64,000 nucleotides of DNA from Rusavskia elegans (Eukaryota; Ascomycota; Lecanoromycetes; Teloschistales; Teloschistaceae). The notes under the pieces are model-generated. The model made no database searches and was not told the DNA's origin. It saw nothing but the letters and a program-made list of their open reading frames with translations. The stretch covers positions 558,001 to 622,000 of the forward strand of contig SAUG01000053.1 in the NCBI GenBank assembly GCA_011316305.1, in the 5' to 3' direction. This document shows, piece after piece, positions 35,060-45,327 of the stretch (position 1 is the first letter of the stretch; every line of letters starts with the position of its first letter). The translations under genes were made by a program, and so were the position numbers.

Positions 35060-36100
35060 ATACTAGATAATAAAATCGACGAATATATTAAAAAATACTA
35101 TAATAGAATACTATAAAAGTATTTAGGCGTAATAAAAATAATAAAGCTTTTATAATAATATTACCAATTTTCTAATATAAAATAACGTATCGAAATATAT
35201 ATTAAAATATATTTTAATTATTAGTAAAATAAATATAGTATATATATTTATTATAAAAAGATCTAATATTAGAAACTACCGAGTTTACTATAGAAAAAAG
35301 TTATATTAGATTTTATTATTAAGTTTCTAAAATTAAAAGATCCGATAACGGATAAAAAATACGATTTAATATTTAATATAATTAATAGACTAATAAAATA
35401 TATCTATATTATTTTATTAAAAAATAATTATACGATAGAATAATTCGAATTTATTATTCTAGATCGATTATTTCGATACTATAGACTGCCAGAAGTATTA
35501 ATAAATAATAGAAATAAACTTTTTACTTTAAATTATTAGAAAACTTTTATTCTTTTATTTAATATTAAATTAAAAATATTAATAGCTTTCTATCTGATAA
35601 TAGATAGATAGATAGAATATACTAACTAGACGCTTAAATAATATCTAAAGTACTATATTAACGACGTTTAAAATAATTAGATTTTACTTTTACTAATAGT
35701 ATAATTAATATTTTATACGAGAAAATCGAATATAATAAAAGAAATACTATTCTATACTAATAATAGAAGAAATCCGAATTTAGTTAAATAACCGCTACTA
35801 TATAGGTTAGCGGAATCGGTAATCTAAAAAGTCGATATTTAGAAAAAAATCTATAGAAATATTCTAAAAATATAAAACTATTCGGGTAATTACTAGAATA
35901 AAAAATAAAAAATAGTACTTTAACTAAAAAAAGAAAATAAAGTATATCTTTTTATAAAAAATTTAAAGATAAAAACTTTAAATAAAAAACTTAGCTATAT
36001 TAAAGTCGGCCTATTTTTAATTAAATAGATTAGAAGACTTTAGAATTTCGAATTTAATTTATCTAAAAACGTTAAAATATACTCGGTATTATATATATCT
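35060..36100 (+). pseudogene. Element B integrase remnant
   Basis: The zinc-binding region reads ILQKYLGVIKIIKLLQQYY (cf. LxGHxGIAKTxELIRRxYYWP, His lost), then KIYFNYQQNK (cf. CxxCQRNK, Cys to Tyr). The core begins near 35340 with DPITDKKYDLIFNIINRLTKY (Val-Asp-Arg-Leu-Thr-Lys region). Confidence 0.8.
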
Positions 36101-36139
36101 CTTTTAAAATTAGTCGACCGCGGAACGCTATTATAATAG

Positions 36140-36290
36140 ACGTTTAACTTCGAAATCTAAAAGGAAGATACTTTTATAATCGAAAAGATTTTAAAAAAAG
36201 AAAGTTAGAAGTATTTTATTAAATAGAAACATCATTCTATTTCGGAAAATATATAGGAATCTAAAAAAATATTTTATAAACTACTAGAAA
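36140..36290 (+). pseudogene. Element B chromodomain remnant
   Basis: Fragments EDTFIIEKILKKE, IK-W-KHHSISENI-ES (stops at Trp codons) match the chromodomain pattern xYxVExIL...YLVKWKGY...TWEP that follows integrase in chromoviruses and targets them to heterochromatin. Confidence 0.7.
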
Positions 36291-36899
36291 ATTTTATAGC
36301 AGTTCTACTAGAAAGAGTAAATCTAAATATATCGGGAAAAGCTTCCTAGAAACCGGACGAAAGCTCGCGGAATAGCTTGCCGCTCGAAGACGGAATAATC
36401 TCTAGCGATACCGGACTAGTAGATTTAATATTATCTAGTTTATCTAGGCTTTAGATACTACGATAAAGTATTTTACTACTACGTTTTTTTAAAATCTTTT
36501 ATTAACGGCGGAACCGACTAGTACGACTATACTATTCCCGCAGCCGTAAATAGAATTACTTTACTTTTTAATAAAGTCCCTTTATTTATACATCTATTTC
36601 TTTTATTATATTCTCTAGTTTTTTCTTCTTCTAACTCTAACTTTAGTAACGCGACTTTAAAAGAACTTCGGCAGTTATATTTACTAGTAGAACGAATATA
36701 TTTAGTATAGTAAAAGGATTCGGAAGCTATTTTATAGAGAAAATTCTTCGAAATATATTTCGAATATTAAGGTATAATTTTACTAGTACGAAGAATAAAA
36801 CGGTATAGTTAATAATATTTTTTAGTTTTCTTAGTATTTTTAGATATTATAAAGGAAATTAGGTTTAGTTTTTAGAACGAAAATTAAAAAAGAAGGAAA

Positions 36900-37305
36900 T
36901 AGTAATATAAATCTAATAAAATTCGATTAAATATAAAAACTACGTAGTAACGTAGAATAAAAAACGGATATTTATATAAATTATAAAAATCTATAGAATC
37001 GGAATAGCGATTAAAAAATATATACCGATTTATAGTAAAGAAAATTAAAAAGATTAGTAGGATTGTTTTATTAATTCTAATAATTTAAAAGATCTAGAAA
37101 TCTTATTATATATATAAATTTTAAACTCGACGTTTTTATAATTTATATTTAGTTTATTAGTTATCGCTATATACTATTCTAGTAATTAGATTAATTTATT
37201 TTTATATTTATTTAAACGATTATTTATTATATTTCTATTTATAGATATACCGATAAATTTAACTAACTTTTAGAAATACCAGATTTCTTCGGTAGCCCTA
37301 TAATA
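36900..37305 (+). repeat. Element B right (3') LTR
   Basis: Partner of 29730..30132. The left edge is approximate because RIP and a small indel blur the first ~20 bases. Confidence 0.8.
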
Positions 37306-37310
37306 AAAAC

Positions 37311-38150
37311 TTTTAGAATACGGTATAGAGATATTCGATATATTTATCGAAAGTTTTAGAGAAAATAACGATATCGTTAATATATACTTTTATATAATTA
37401 TAATAATTCTATTAAATTCGGTCTATTATCTATTATATATATACTAATAAATTACGGTATTCTATTAATACGTAGTTAAAAGTTTTCTATCCTCGATAAA
37501 TCGCTACGGTAAAGCGGTATCGATATAATTATTTAACTAGAAACTAGTAGAAAAACGATACCGCGTCGATTATAGTAATATATTTATATCTTTATAGTAG
37601 TACTAGAGTATTAGATTATATCGGAATAGAATACGTATCTAAAATCGTAATTTAATTAAATATTCGAATATTAACTACTATTCAACCTTTAATAGATTAG
37701 TCGAAGGTAAAAGGCTTCTAGACTATAAAGTAAAGGAAACTAAACTTAGTATAGTATTTAAACTATTCTAAACGGCTTTATTTATATAGTTTATTAAAGA
37801 TTTTTTCGATAATCTTTTAATTATAATATTCTAAAACGTAGATTCGCGTTTAGCCCGGTTTATATTATTATTTCTAATTATTAATTAAAGAGATTTCTAT
37901 CTATTTACTTTTAGGTACCTTCGTTTACTAGCCGGAATTAATCTATAGTAGTAGAAATTTATCGATAATTCTTTAGAATTTATTTACTTTTTAAAGTATT
38001 TTAAACGTAGTAACGCTGTTAGATAGATAAACTTTAGACGCTATCGGTAGTATAGCCGGTATAGCGAGATTAGCTATTTATACTATTATATCGGAAAGGT
38101 ACTAGCCGATATAGATTATTATAACGGTAGCTAAAAGTTTTTTTATTATA
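37311..38150 (-). pseudogene. Element A reverse transcriptase remnant, part upstream of the B insertion
   Basis: The minus strand near 37366-37386 reads VYINDIVIFSKTFDKYIEYL, the YxDD box (second-to-last Asp mutated to Asn) plus following helix of gypsy reverse transcriptase. The thumb continues beyond element B at 29480..29724 (DLTGYL-like segment), proving B inserted inside this domain. Confidence 0.78.
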
Positions 38151-40704
38151 ACTTTTTTCTAGTTACTTTTACTTTTACTTCTAGTTACGAGTAATTTATT
38201 ATTTTAAACTATTAAAAAGTAATTCCTAATATTATTACTATCGGCGATATAATCTAGATTCGTATAACGTACTATCGTTATAGATATATTAATAGGATTT
38301 TCGGCGGTAATATTATTTATATCTCTGTTTACTATCGATATAAATAGTATAAATAACTGGTTAGAGGGTTCGAATAAAAGGATTCGGTTAAAAAGGTTAA
38401 AATTCTTTCTTTTAACGCCTATAATTAGAATAACGGCCCGTCTTCTAGATAGAATAATAATCTTTTTTTTACTAAAAATTATTCGTCGAATTTTAGCCTC
38501 GCTAAATATTTAAAATTTAATTTTAAAATTCTAGTATTTAGTAAAGATCGCCTTTTAGTTAAAATAATCGAGTACCTATTTTTTAAAAAATAGGATATCT
38601 ATTTTAATTAATACGTTAGTTTATAGATCGTCGATAATATATATCTCGTAGTAGATATATATAATTAGCTTATTTATAGTTAGAAAATAGAAATCTACTA
38701 TTACGTAATAGGTCGCTTGGTATATCTTCGTACTAATATCTCGTACCGTTATTAAAGTAGATATTATCTTAACTTTTACTATTAGGTAGTATTTTTTAAA
38801 ACATTTTCGATTAATTAATAATATTCTATATCCGGAATCTGTATATATAGTAGTTTTATTATATACCGAACTACCGATATACGCTTATACCTTTATATAC
38901 TAAAAGTTTTTAAAAATATAGCTAGATATCCGCTCGTTTAAATTAGTATACGAGAAAATAATAATAGATCGGTTACTAGTAGACTCTTTAGATTAAACTT
39001 TAAATTAAACTTAAAGCTATATTTTTCTAATCGAAAAAACTTTATTTTTATCGGTAGATAATATTATAGCTTTGGTTTTAAATAGATAACCGGTCATTTT
39101 ATACTTATAATATTTAGTCTACGAAGCGAATTTCTAACGGTAGTATTTATATTTTCTAGAATAGGCCTACCTTTTATCTATAAACGGTAAAGCGGTAGAC
39201 GATACTATAAAGTCTATCTATTAAATAGTAAAATCTATATTCTATACGTTTATATAACCGCTAGATTTATCGTTATTATTACTAGATAAAATCTTTTTAT
39301 AGTAATTTTAATTATAGTCTTTTTAAAATTTATCGCCGGATTAAAATCCGTAGTCTAACTTTTAGTTATTATAGTAGATCTATTTATATTTTCTTTTATC
39401 GTTATTACCGTAGTATAGCTTTCTATCATTATAGCGTAGCTTATTTTAATACTATTTTATAATAACGAGTTATTCTTTTTTAATTAATTTATCTATAGAT
39501 TTTCTATCGCGGTAGCAAGAATTATTATAGTTCGAACTATATCTTTATTTATTCTAATTATTACTACGAAATAGCGGTCGGTTTTATATTCGACTAGAAT
39601 TTTACTAAAGTTTACTAGAATTCTAGTTAGCGTATAGCTTATAGTTATCGAATAAATCGGGCTTTCGGTATTATATATATACGATAAAAACGGCTATAAT
39701 AATATCCGGATTAATAGAAAATAGTATTAGACGTAATTTACTATTTATATAGTTTATTACTAATATTATTTAAATTTACTCGATAGTTATAATACCCGCG
39801 TTTTTACCGTAAACGATAATATATTAGATATAATTTTTAGAATTAATATAAATACGTATATCTTTAAAAATATACCGGTATTATTTTAATTTATAGAATA
39901 TTTCGTCCGGTAATTTATAAAAACGTGCTTCGAGTCTATTATACTAATTACTAATATATATATAAAGTCTATTATATATAATTTTATTAATTTTACTAAT
40001 ATATTATCGTTCGGCTTTATTTAAAAGGTCTTGATTAAAATTTTTCGCGATAATAGCTATATCCTCGATTTTTACCTTAATATAAATTCGGATAGTAAAC
40101 GAGAAAATATTATAATAGACCGTTTTACTATCTTTGGTTTCTAATAGCTCCGAGATATTATTATTAAAGTTAAAATACCCGATATTAGTAGATCGGAAGC
40201 GATTATTAGTATTATATTCTTTTTAAAATACTAATTAAATTGTTTTTAATTTTACTATAAATTCTTGGAACTATTTATTACTAAAGTTAACTATATTACC
40301 TTCGTTTTCTTCGGCGTTTAAATTTTAAAGTTGAACCTATTAAACCTGTTAGAAGGTTATTAGTAGTAAGAAAAATAGAATAAATTCTAATAGAAATATT
40401 AGCTCGAAAATATCTCGGCGGTCTAATAAATTCTAGAAATTATATTTATTATACTATCTAGTTAGACGTTTTTAGTTAATTATAGAAATTTAAGGTTCGA
40501 TAATAATTAGATATATAAAGCCGTCGGTTTTATAGTTTTTAGTTAACTATTCGAATTTTCTAATTATTATTTTAAAAATAGTATTTTTTTCGGACTATTT
40601 TATAGAATAGAATATAGTATCTATTCGAATTAAAAGTCTAAACGATATTCTAGTAAAGTACTAGATATTATATCTAGTCGGTAATTTAATAATCGACTAG
40701 TATC

Positions 40705-41618
40705 TATCTTAGAAGCAACCGTATATTTTGCAACAATCTGTCTACGATAAATCTACGATAAATTCGCTAAAAACAGCTAGTTCTCGAAAACTAGTTATAG
40801 ATATTCCGAAAATAACGAATTAGAATAAACTAAATAGTCGATTTCTAGTTATATAGAACTCCGAATTAGGTTTAGTTCGTTTTAACTAGCTGTTTTCGAC
40901 GAATTGTCGATTAATTTCTCGTTAATATTCGTTCAACATTCGTTTAACATTCAATCAACTACGAATTAGTCTTATAACTTTAAATATTATTAGTAAGTAA
41001 AATAAGCGAACCTATAGATCACGTGATTCTCTAGTCTAATCCGTCGATTCTAGAATTCTAACTACTCTATAGAAGCCGTAAAAATCGGATAAAAATTTCT
41101 AAAAAAGAGATTTTCGCGGGATTCGAACTTTGAACTGATTAGTAATCGAAATCTTCCTAGGTAAGATTCAGAGAGTTACGTAATATAGAATTTAATTATC
41201 TATCTAATCTATACTAATTCTACTGATAGAATGAAATAAAGATATTTATTTATTTAAAGTAAATATTTTGGTAATAAATTTTTCAACTTTCTATTAATAT
41301 TCTATTAACTTTCTAATAACTTTTTATTAATTTTCTATTAACTATTTAATAACTTTTCGTTAATTAATAGTTTTATTATATTATTAATCTATTTTTAATT
41401 AATTTCGAATTTAATTTAATTTTATATTATTTTAAATTAGAATTTTAATAGTAACTTCTAGTTAATTAGAACTATTAATTAATTTATATTCGAACTTTTT
41501 TTATAATAAACTAATAATTAATATATCTTTAATCTTTAATTAATTTCTAATTTTATCTAATTTTAAATCAATAAAATATCGATATATTGTCGTAGAATAT
41601 ACGGTTGCCGCTAAGATA
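40705..41618. mobile_element. Element D: TIR-bearing DNA transposon remnant nested in A
   Basis: TCTTAGAAGCAACCGTATAT at 40707 is matched in inverted orientation by ATATACGGTTGCCGCTAAGA ending at 41616, and the similarity continues inward (GCAACAAT... versus ATTGTCG). TA flanks both ends (40705-40706, 41617-41618), suggesting a TA target duplication. The ~0.91-kb interior has more CpA/TpG than the surrounding element and no recognisable transposase. Confidence 0.6.
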
Positions 41619-41926
41619 TATTCTAATATTATCTCGTAGAAATTTTATAATTAAAAGGCGATACTTGTAGATTTAGCTTTTCTGTTCGCTTTTTCTATTA
41701 CTAAATAAAGTTCTAATTTAATAATTAATTAATAATTAATACGGAAGTAGTAGAGTTTTATATAATAAATATATAATAAATTTCTAATAAAATTAATCGA
41801 TCGAAAAATTTTAGATTATATTTATTTATCTATTTAGGCGCTTTGTCTAACGGTTATTAAAAAGTCTAATAAAAGATTTAAAGGTATTAAAACGGCTAAA
41901 GAAAATAACTATTTATTACTATTAAC

Positions 41927-42097
41927 TAAAGCGACTATATAGTAGATATATAGAATCGTAATAATATTAAAATAATTTATAAAAACTATATATATAAAAA
42001 AGAAAGTAGAGCCAGTAGAGCTGGCCCTATAACGCTAACCACTCTGGGTTAGCGTCCGCTGATATGATAAGAACCCAGCCAATGAGCAACCGTAACA
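41927..42097 (-). repeat. Element A right LTR (5' LTR)
   Basis: The 171-bp partner of the left LTR, with the inner half mutated and the outer ~90 bp intact. The intact part holds a 9-bp-stem hairpin, ACGCTAACC-ACTCT-GGGTTAGCGT with the shared G in the loop, within ~42031-42056. Confidence 0.85.
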
Positions 42098-42102
42098 GAA
42101 GC

Positions 42103-42373
42103 GAATAGAAATAGGGTAGGAGGCGAAGGACGGAGCAGGGTAAAATCCTGTGGCCAATGAAGTCAAGCCGTTTTCGAAGCTCGCGCAGGAAAGATTGGTT
42201 GCCCTTGCAGTCTATTAGTCATCCTAAAGATCGACGCGGGGTGTTTGGCTGTCTTCAACCTCCAGCCTCCTCGCCATCGACTTCAAACCCACGAACATCC
42301 TGCAGACTCGTTAGCAGCTTGCCAATAAGATATCAAGTTCATTTCAGCCCAGGCCCTGGCCTCCTACCTTGGA
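42103..42373. promoter_or_regulatory. Promoter/leader of FunK1 gene, abutting element A
   Basis: Only 271 bp of normal-composition sequence separate the LTR target site from the FunK1 start codon, so element A lies in or just upstream of this promoter. Confidence 0.5.
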
Positions 42374-44800
42374 ATGGCCAACCTGTCGCAAAATGATCGC
42401 AGCATTATCGCAGAGCATCCTTTGGACAAATATCTGCATCATTTACAAGATCCTCTTCGAAAAGCAGAGCAAAATTATAGACCAGGTTCCCTCTCGTACG
42501 ATGGCACTGTCGATAGTCTCGACTCAGGTCCTCAAAAGGCAATATCGCGACTCCTTTATGCTTTGATGGGCCACGAGGTCGCACTTGATCTTCGCTCAAA
42601 GACCGGGAGTGAAAATATAGCTTCTGAGCTATCCACGCTTTTCAGGCGCGTCCAAAATCCCAACTTCGACTACGAACACTACCGTGCGCTGTCACGACTC
42701 GTCATCAAACAAGCCTCCGATGTCGACATTTGGAACGCCGTCTTCGACCTCATCATCACGGTCTCCCGAACAACTCCTCCCACAAGCATTCCTCCCTCCT
42801 TCGATAGCACTCCCGTCACCGTTTCATCCTCCTCGCAGCAAGGCGGTGAGCAAACTCAGAAATTGGTGGAAGGAAGGATCTTCGAAGAGATAAGGGGATG
42901 CACATATCAGAACGTCGAGGGCTTCTTCTCAAAGCATTTTGAGGGAAAACCTTGGACCGAGCGTACGAAGGAAATCTACCAAGCCGTGCAAGAAAGACAT
43001 GTGGACGGACGGTGGACCGATTTCCCTCAGACACCGGTACAAAATGAAGTCTTCAAATGGTGGTTTGATTTCCAAGACGAGTTCCTATTGAGTGAGCGCG
43101 GCGTTTACTACACGAGCACCACCAAAGATCTTATAGGCGGCGAGGCCAAACGCCAAATCGATCTGTTCGTTAAGCCCAGCAACGAAAAGCTGTCGAAGGT
43201 AGTGCATGATTGGAAGGACGTTAAAGTGATTGGGGAACTTACGGAGACTGACAAGACGAAGAATATTACGAAAGCCAAGCTGCTGCAAATTGCTAGATAC
43301 GTCCGCGATGTGTTCTCCATTCAGCCGACTCGCCGATACGTCCACGCCTTTATTCTCCGTGGGAATGATATGCAGGCATGGGTGTTCGATCGCTCTGGTC
43401 CTTACAGCTCAACTACTTTCGATATCCATGAGGAGCCAGAGCGTTTCATTCGTACGATTGCAGGATATGTGATGATGAGCGATGAAGAGTTGGGTCTTGA
43501 CACTTTCATCGAGCAAGATAGTGGTGATCAGTTTATCACCGTCGTGGAAGATGCGACGGGCAAAGAGAGAAGATTGCAGTTGGACCCGGCTCCCATTGCC
43601 TATCAACGGGCAATTGTGTGTCGCGGCACGTCTTGTTTTCGCGCCAAAACTCCCAGCTCCAAGAATTTTCAATATGTCGCTAAATTTTCCTGGATCTCCG
43701 ATAAGCGACGACCAGAAGCCGAGCTCCTCAGGTTAGCACGCAAAAGAGGAGTGGAGGGAGTCGCCAGTCTGTTCGGTCACCGTCGCATCACCAGCATTGC
43801 GGACATGCGCGAGGGGTTGACGTTTGGGAAGCCGTACGCTTTTCGGAATACCACGTTGAGTCCTGCATCCTCCGTTTCGCAATCCCAGTCTCTCCTCCCT
43901 CGATCGTTTGGTCAGATCTGCAGCCTAGGCACCGCTGGAGATTTACCGAAGAAACGAAAGTCGGTCGACGCTGGAGGGAGCCCGTCCAAGAGATCAAGGT
44001 CCAACAGCCAGAGCCCTGATAAAGCTGGGCGGAAAAATAAGGCGAGCAGTCAAACGAAGAGTCTCTATACCTATGATAACGGCTCGTTTCAGAATCGCAA
44101 TTTCAGTTGCTCGGTGATCTCGCCAGCTGGTAGAGTTCTCCGTGATTTCGAGTCAATCCCAGAGCTGTTGGAAGCCCTCCGCTGCGCAATCAAGGCGCAC
44201 AAGTCTCTGTACATGGATGGAAAGATATTGCATAGAGATATCTCGGAGAACAATATTATTATAACGGATCCAAAGGAAACTAACGGCTTTACGGGCATGT
44301 TGATCGATGCGGAGCTTGGCAAGGAGAGCGGTAGCGGACAAAGCGGCGCACGCTACCAGACGGGCACCATGGAGTTTATGGCGATCCAAGTGCTACAGCG
44401 CGTCGATCACACTTACCGGCATGATCTCGAGTCATTTTTCTATGTACTCTTATGGATTTGCGCCCGCCGTGTTTGGGAAAGGGAATTTAAGTGCTCAGCC
44501 GTGGACAGGCCCAGGGAAAGCAGATTGAGCAAATGGTATACGGGCACTTTCGATGAAATTGCTGATGCCAAACAGCACCACATGGGTGTAGACGGGTTCG
44601 AGAAAATCTTAGCGGAATTTCCGCAGACCTTCGATTCTGTCAAGCCACTGTGTGAAAACATACGTGGTATTTTGTTCCCTTACAAGAACGGGTTGCTTAT
44701 TGGGACTCCTCCAGATCCACCGGAGGATTTGTACGACCACATTATTGAAGCCTTTGATAACGCTATGGCCGACATACCCCCTGGAGAGAATTCAGAATAG
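42374..44800 (+). CDS. FunK1-type fungal protein kinase
   Basis: A single exon of 808 residues. The N-terminal ~400 residues match the variable FunK1 leader, with KWWFDFQDEFL and QIDLFVKP as conserved pieces. The kinase part follows: beta-3 Lys in YVAKFSW (~436), an alpha-C-like EAELLRLA, a long basic Ser-rich insert (~520-565, PKKRKS, SKRSRS) that may be a nuclear signal, the catalytic loop HRDISENNIII (~619), the metal-binding LIDAELGK in place of DFG (~643), and GTMEFMA (~665). These residues are what active FunK1 (PF17667) kinases keep, so activity is plausible. FunK1 kinases form lineage-specific expansions in filamentous fungi, often near repeats; substrates are mostly unknown. It lies 276 bp from the RIP-mutated block yet shows no RIP damage. 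Confidence 0.9.
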   Translation: MANLSQNDRSIIAEHPLDKYLHHLQDPLRKAEQNYRPGSLSYDGTVDSLDSGPQKAISRLLYALMGHEVALDLRSKTGSENIASELSTLFRRVQNPNFDYEHYRALSRLVIKQASDVDIWNAVFDLIITVSRTTPPTSIPPSFDSTPVTVSSSSQQGGEQTQKLVEGRIFEEIRGCTYQNVEGFFSKHFEGKPWTERTKEIYQAVQERHVDGRWTDFPQTPVQNEVFKWWFDFQDEFLLSERGVYYTSTTKDLIGGEAKRQIDLFVKPSNEKLSKVVHDWKDVKVIGELTETDKTKNITKAKLLQIARYVRDVFSIQPTRRYVHAFILRGNDMQAWVFDRSGPYSSTTFDIHEEPERFIRTIAGYVMMSDEELGLDTFIEQDSGDQFITVVEDATGKERRLQLDPAPIAYQRAIVCRGTSCFRAKTPSSKNFQYVAKFSWISDKRRPEAELLRLARKRGVEGVASLFGHRRITSIADMREGLTFGKPYAFRNTTLSPASSVSQSQSLLPRSFGQICSLGTAGDLPKKRKSVDAGGSPSKRSRSNSQSPDKAGRKNKASSQTKSLYTYDNGSFQNRNFSCSVISPAGRVLRDFESIPELLEALRCAIKAHKSLYMDGKILHRDISENNIIITDPKETNGFTGMLIDAELGKESGSGQSGARYQTGTMEFMAIQVLQRVDHTYRHDLESFFYVLLWICARRVWEREFKCSAVDRPRESRLSKWYTGTFDEIADAKQHHMGVDGFEKILAEFPQTFDSVKPLCENIRGILFPYKNGLLIGTPPDPPEDLYDHIIEAFDNAMADIPPGENSE

Positions 44801-45327
44801 GTAGCGATTGTATGAATTGTTAAGAATAGGAGAAGTTTAAGCTTATATGTGTAAACTTGGATTTCTTCTGTTTCCATACTTACAGAGAGAATCTCTCCTT
44901 TCGGACGACGTGTGGCCCAAAGCCCGGCTGACGAAGGAGACCGGAACAAAGTTATTAGTAGTATTGCACAGGCCACTATCGATCTGCTTTCCGTACGCAA
45001 TATTGGTGAATAGCCGTTGAAGATCATGTATATACAATCTTCAGAAACGAAGAGTCATGCCGAACACTCCTTGCCAAAGCAACTAATGAATATGATAGTG
45101 AAGCTGGCATACTGGTAAGTCCATGTCTCTTCGCATTAAGCAAGCCAGGTAACATGTATACGTAAAGGAACTGGGGATTACGTCTTCGTACGACCACCTC
45201 GAACGTTACACACTCACTAGCGTTCCAGCAAAGATATAAGAACCTCGCGATTTCTCCCTTTGCTTCACTTTCTTTCTCGTTGAAATAAACCTTGGCTTCC
45301 GACATCGACATCGAACACCTTTTGATT
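44801..45327. other. Intergenic region, no supported gene
   Basis: The gap holds the FunK1 3' end and the promoter of the following gene. Only short frames occur. Confidence 0.5.

Larger units (their letters stand above)
29725..37310 (+). mobile_element. Element B: RIP-degraded chromodomain Ty3/gypsy (chromovirus) nested in A
   Basis: LTRs 29730..30132 (403 bp) and ~36900..37305 are flanked by an exact 5-bp target duplication AAAAC (29725-29729 and 37306-37310). Plus-strand remnants follow canonical order: gag with zinc knuckle (~31017-31058), reverse transcriptase (32690-33210), RNase H (33530-33829), interruption by element C, integrase (34.9-36.1 kb) and chromodomain (~36140-36290). RIP has converted Gln/Trp codons to stops throughout. 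Subtracting C leaves ~6.6 kb, a normal length. Confidence 0.88.
26559..42102 (-). mobile_element. Element A: RIP-degraded Ty3/gypsy retrotransposon hosting nested insertions
   Basis: Two 171-bp direct repeats, 26564..26734 and 41927..42097, bound the block. Read on the minus strand they begin TGTTACGG and end CTTCA/CTTTA, the usual TG...CA after RIP. Flanking pentamers GAAAC (26559-26563) and GAAGC (42098-42102) match at 4 of 5 bases, a likely decayed target duplication. Coding remnants lie on the minus strand in the order reverse transcriptase (37.3-38.1 kb, continued at 29.5-29.7 kb), RNase H and integrase (28.1-28.4 kb). Subtracting nested elements B and D leaves ~7.0 kb, normal for a gypsy element. 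All frames are full of stops. Confidence 0.85.

Noticed and set aside
26600..42100. AT-rich block as a centromere or mitochondrial insertion
   Set aside because: LTRs, target duplications and gypsy coding remnants explain it as transposons mutated by RIP; no mitochondrial genes are present.
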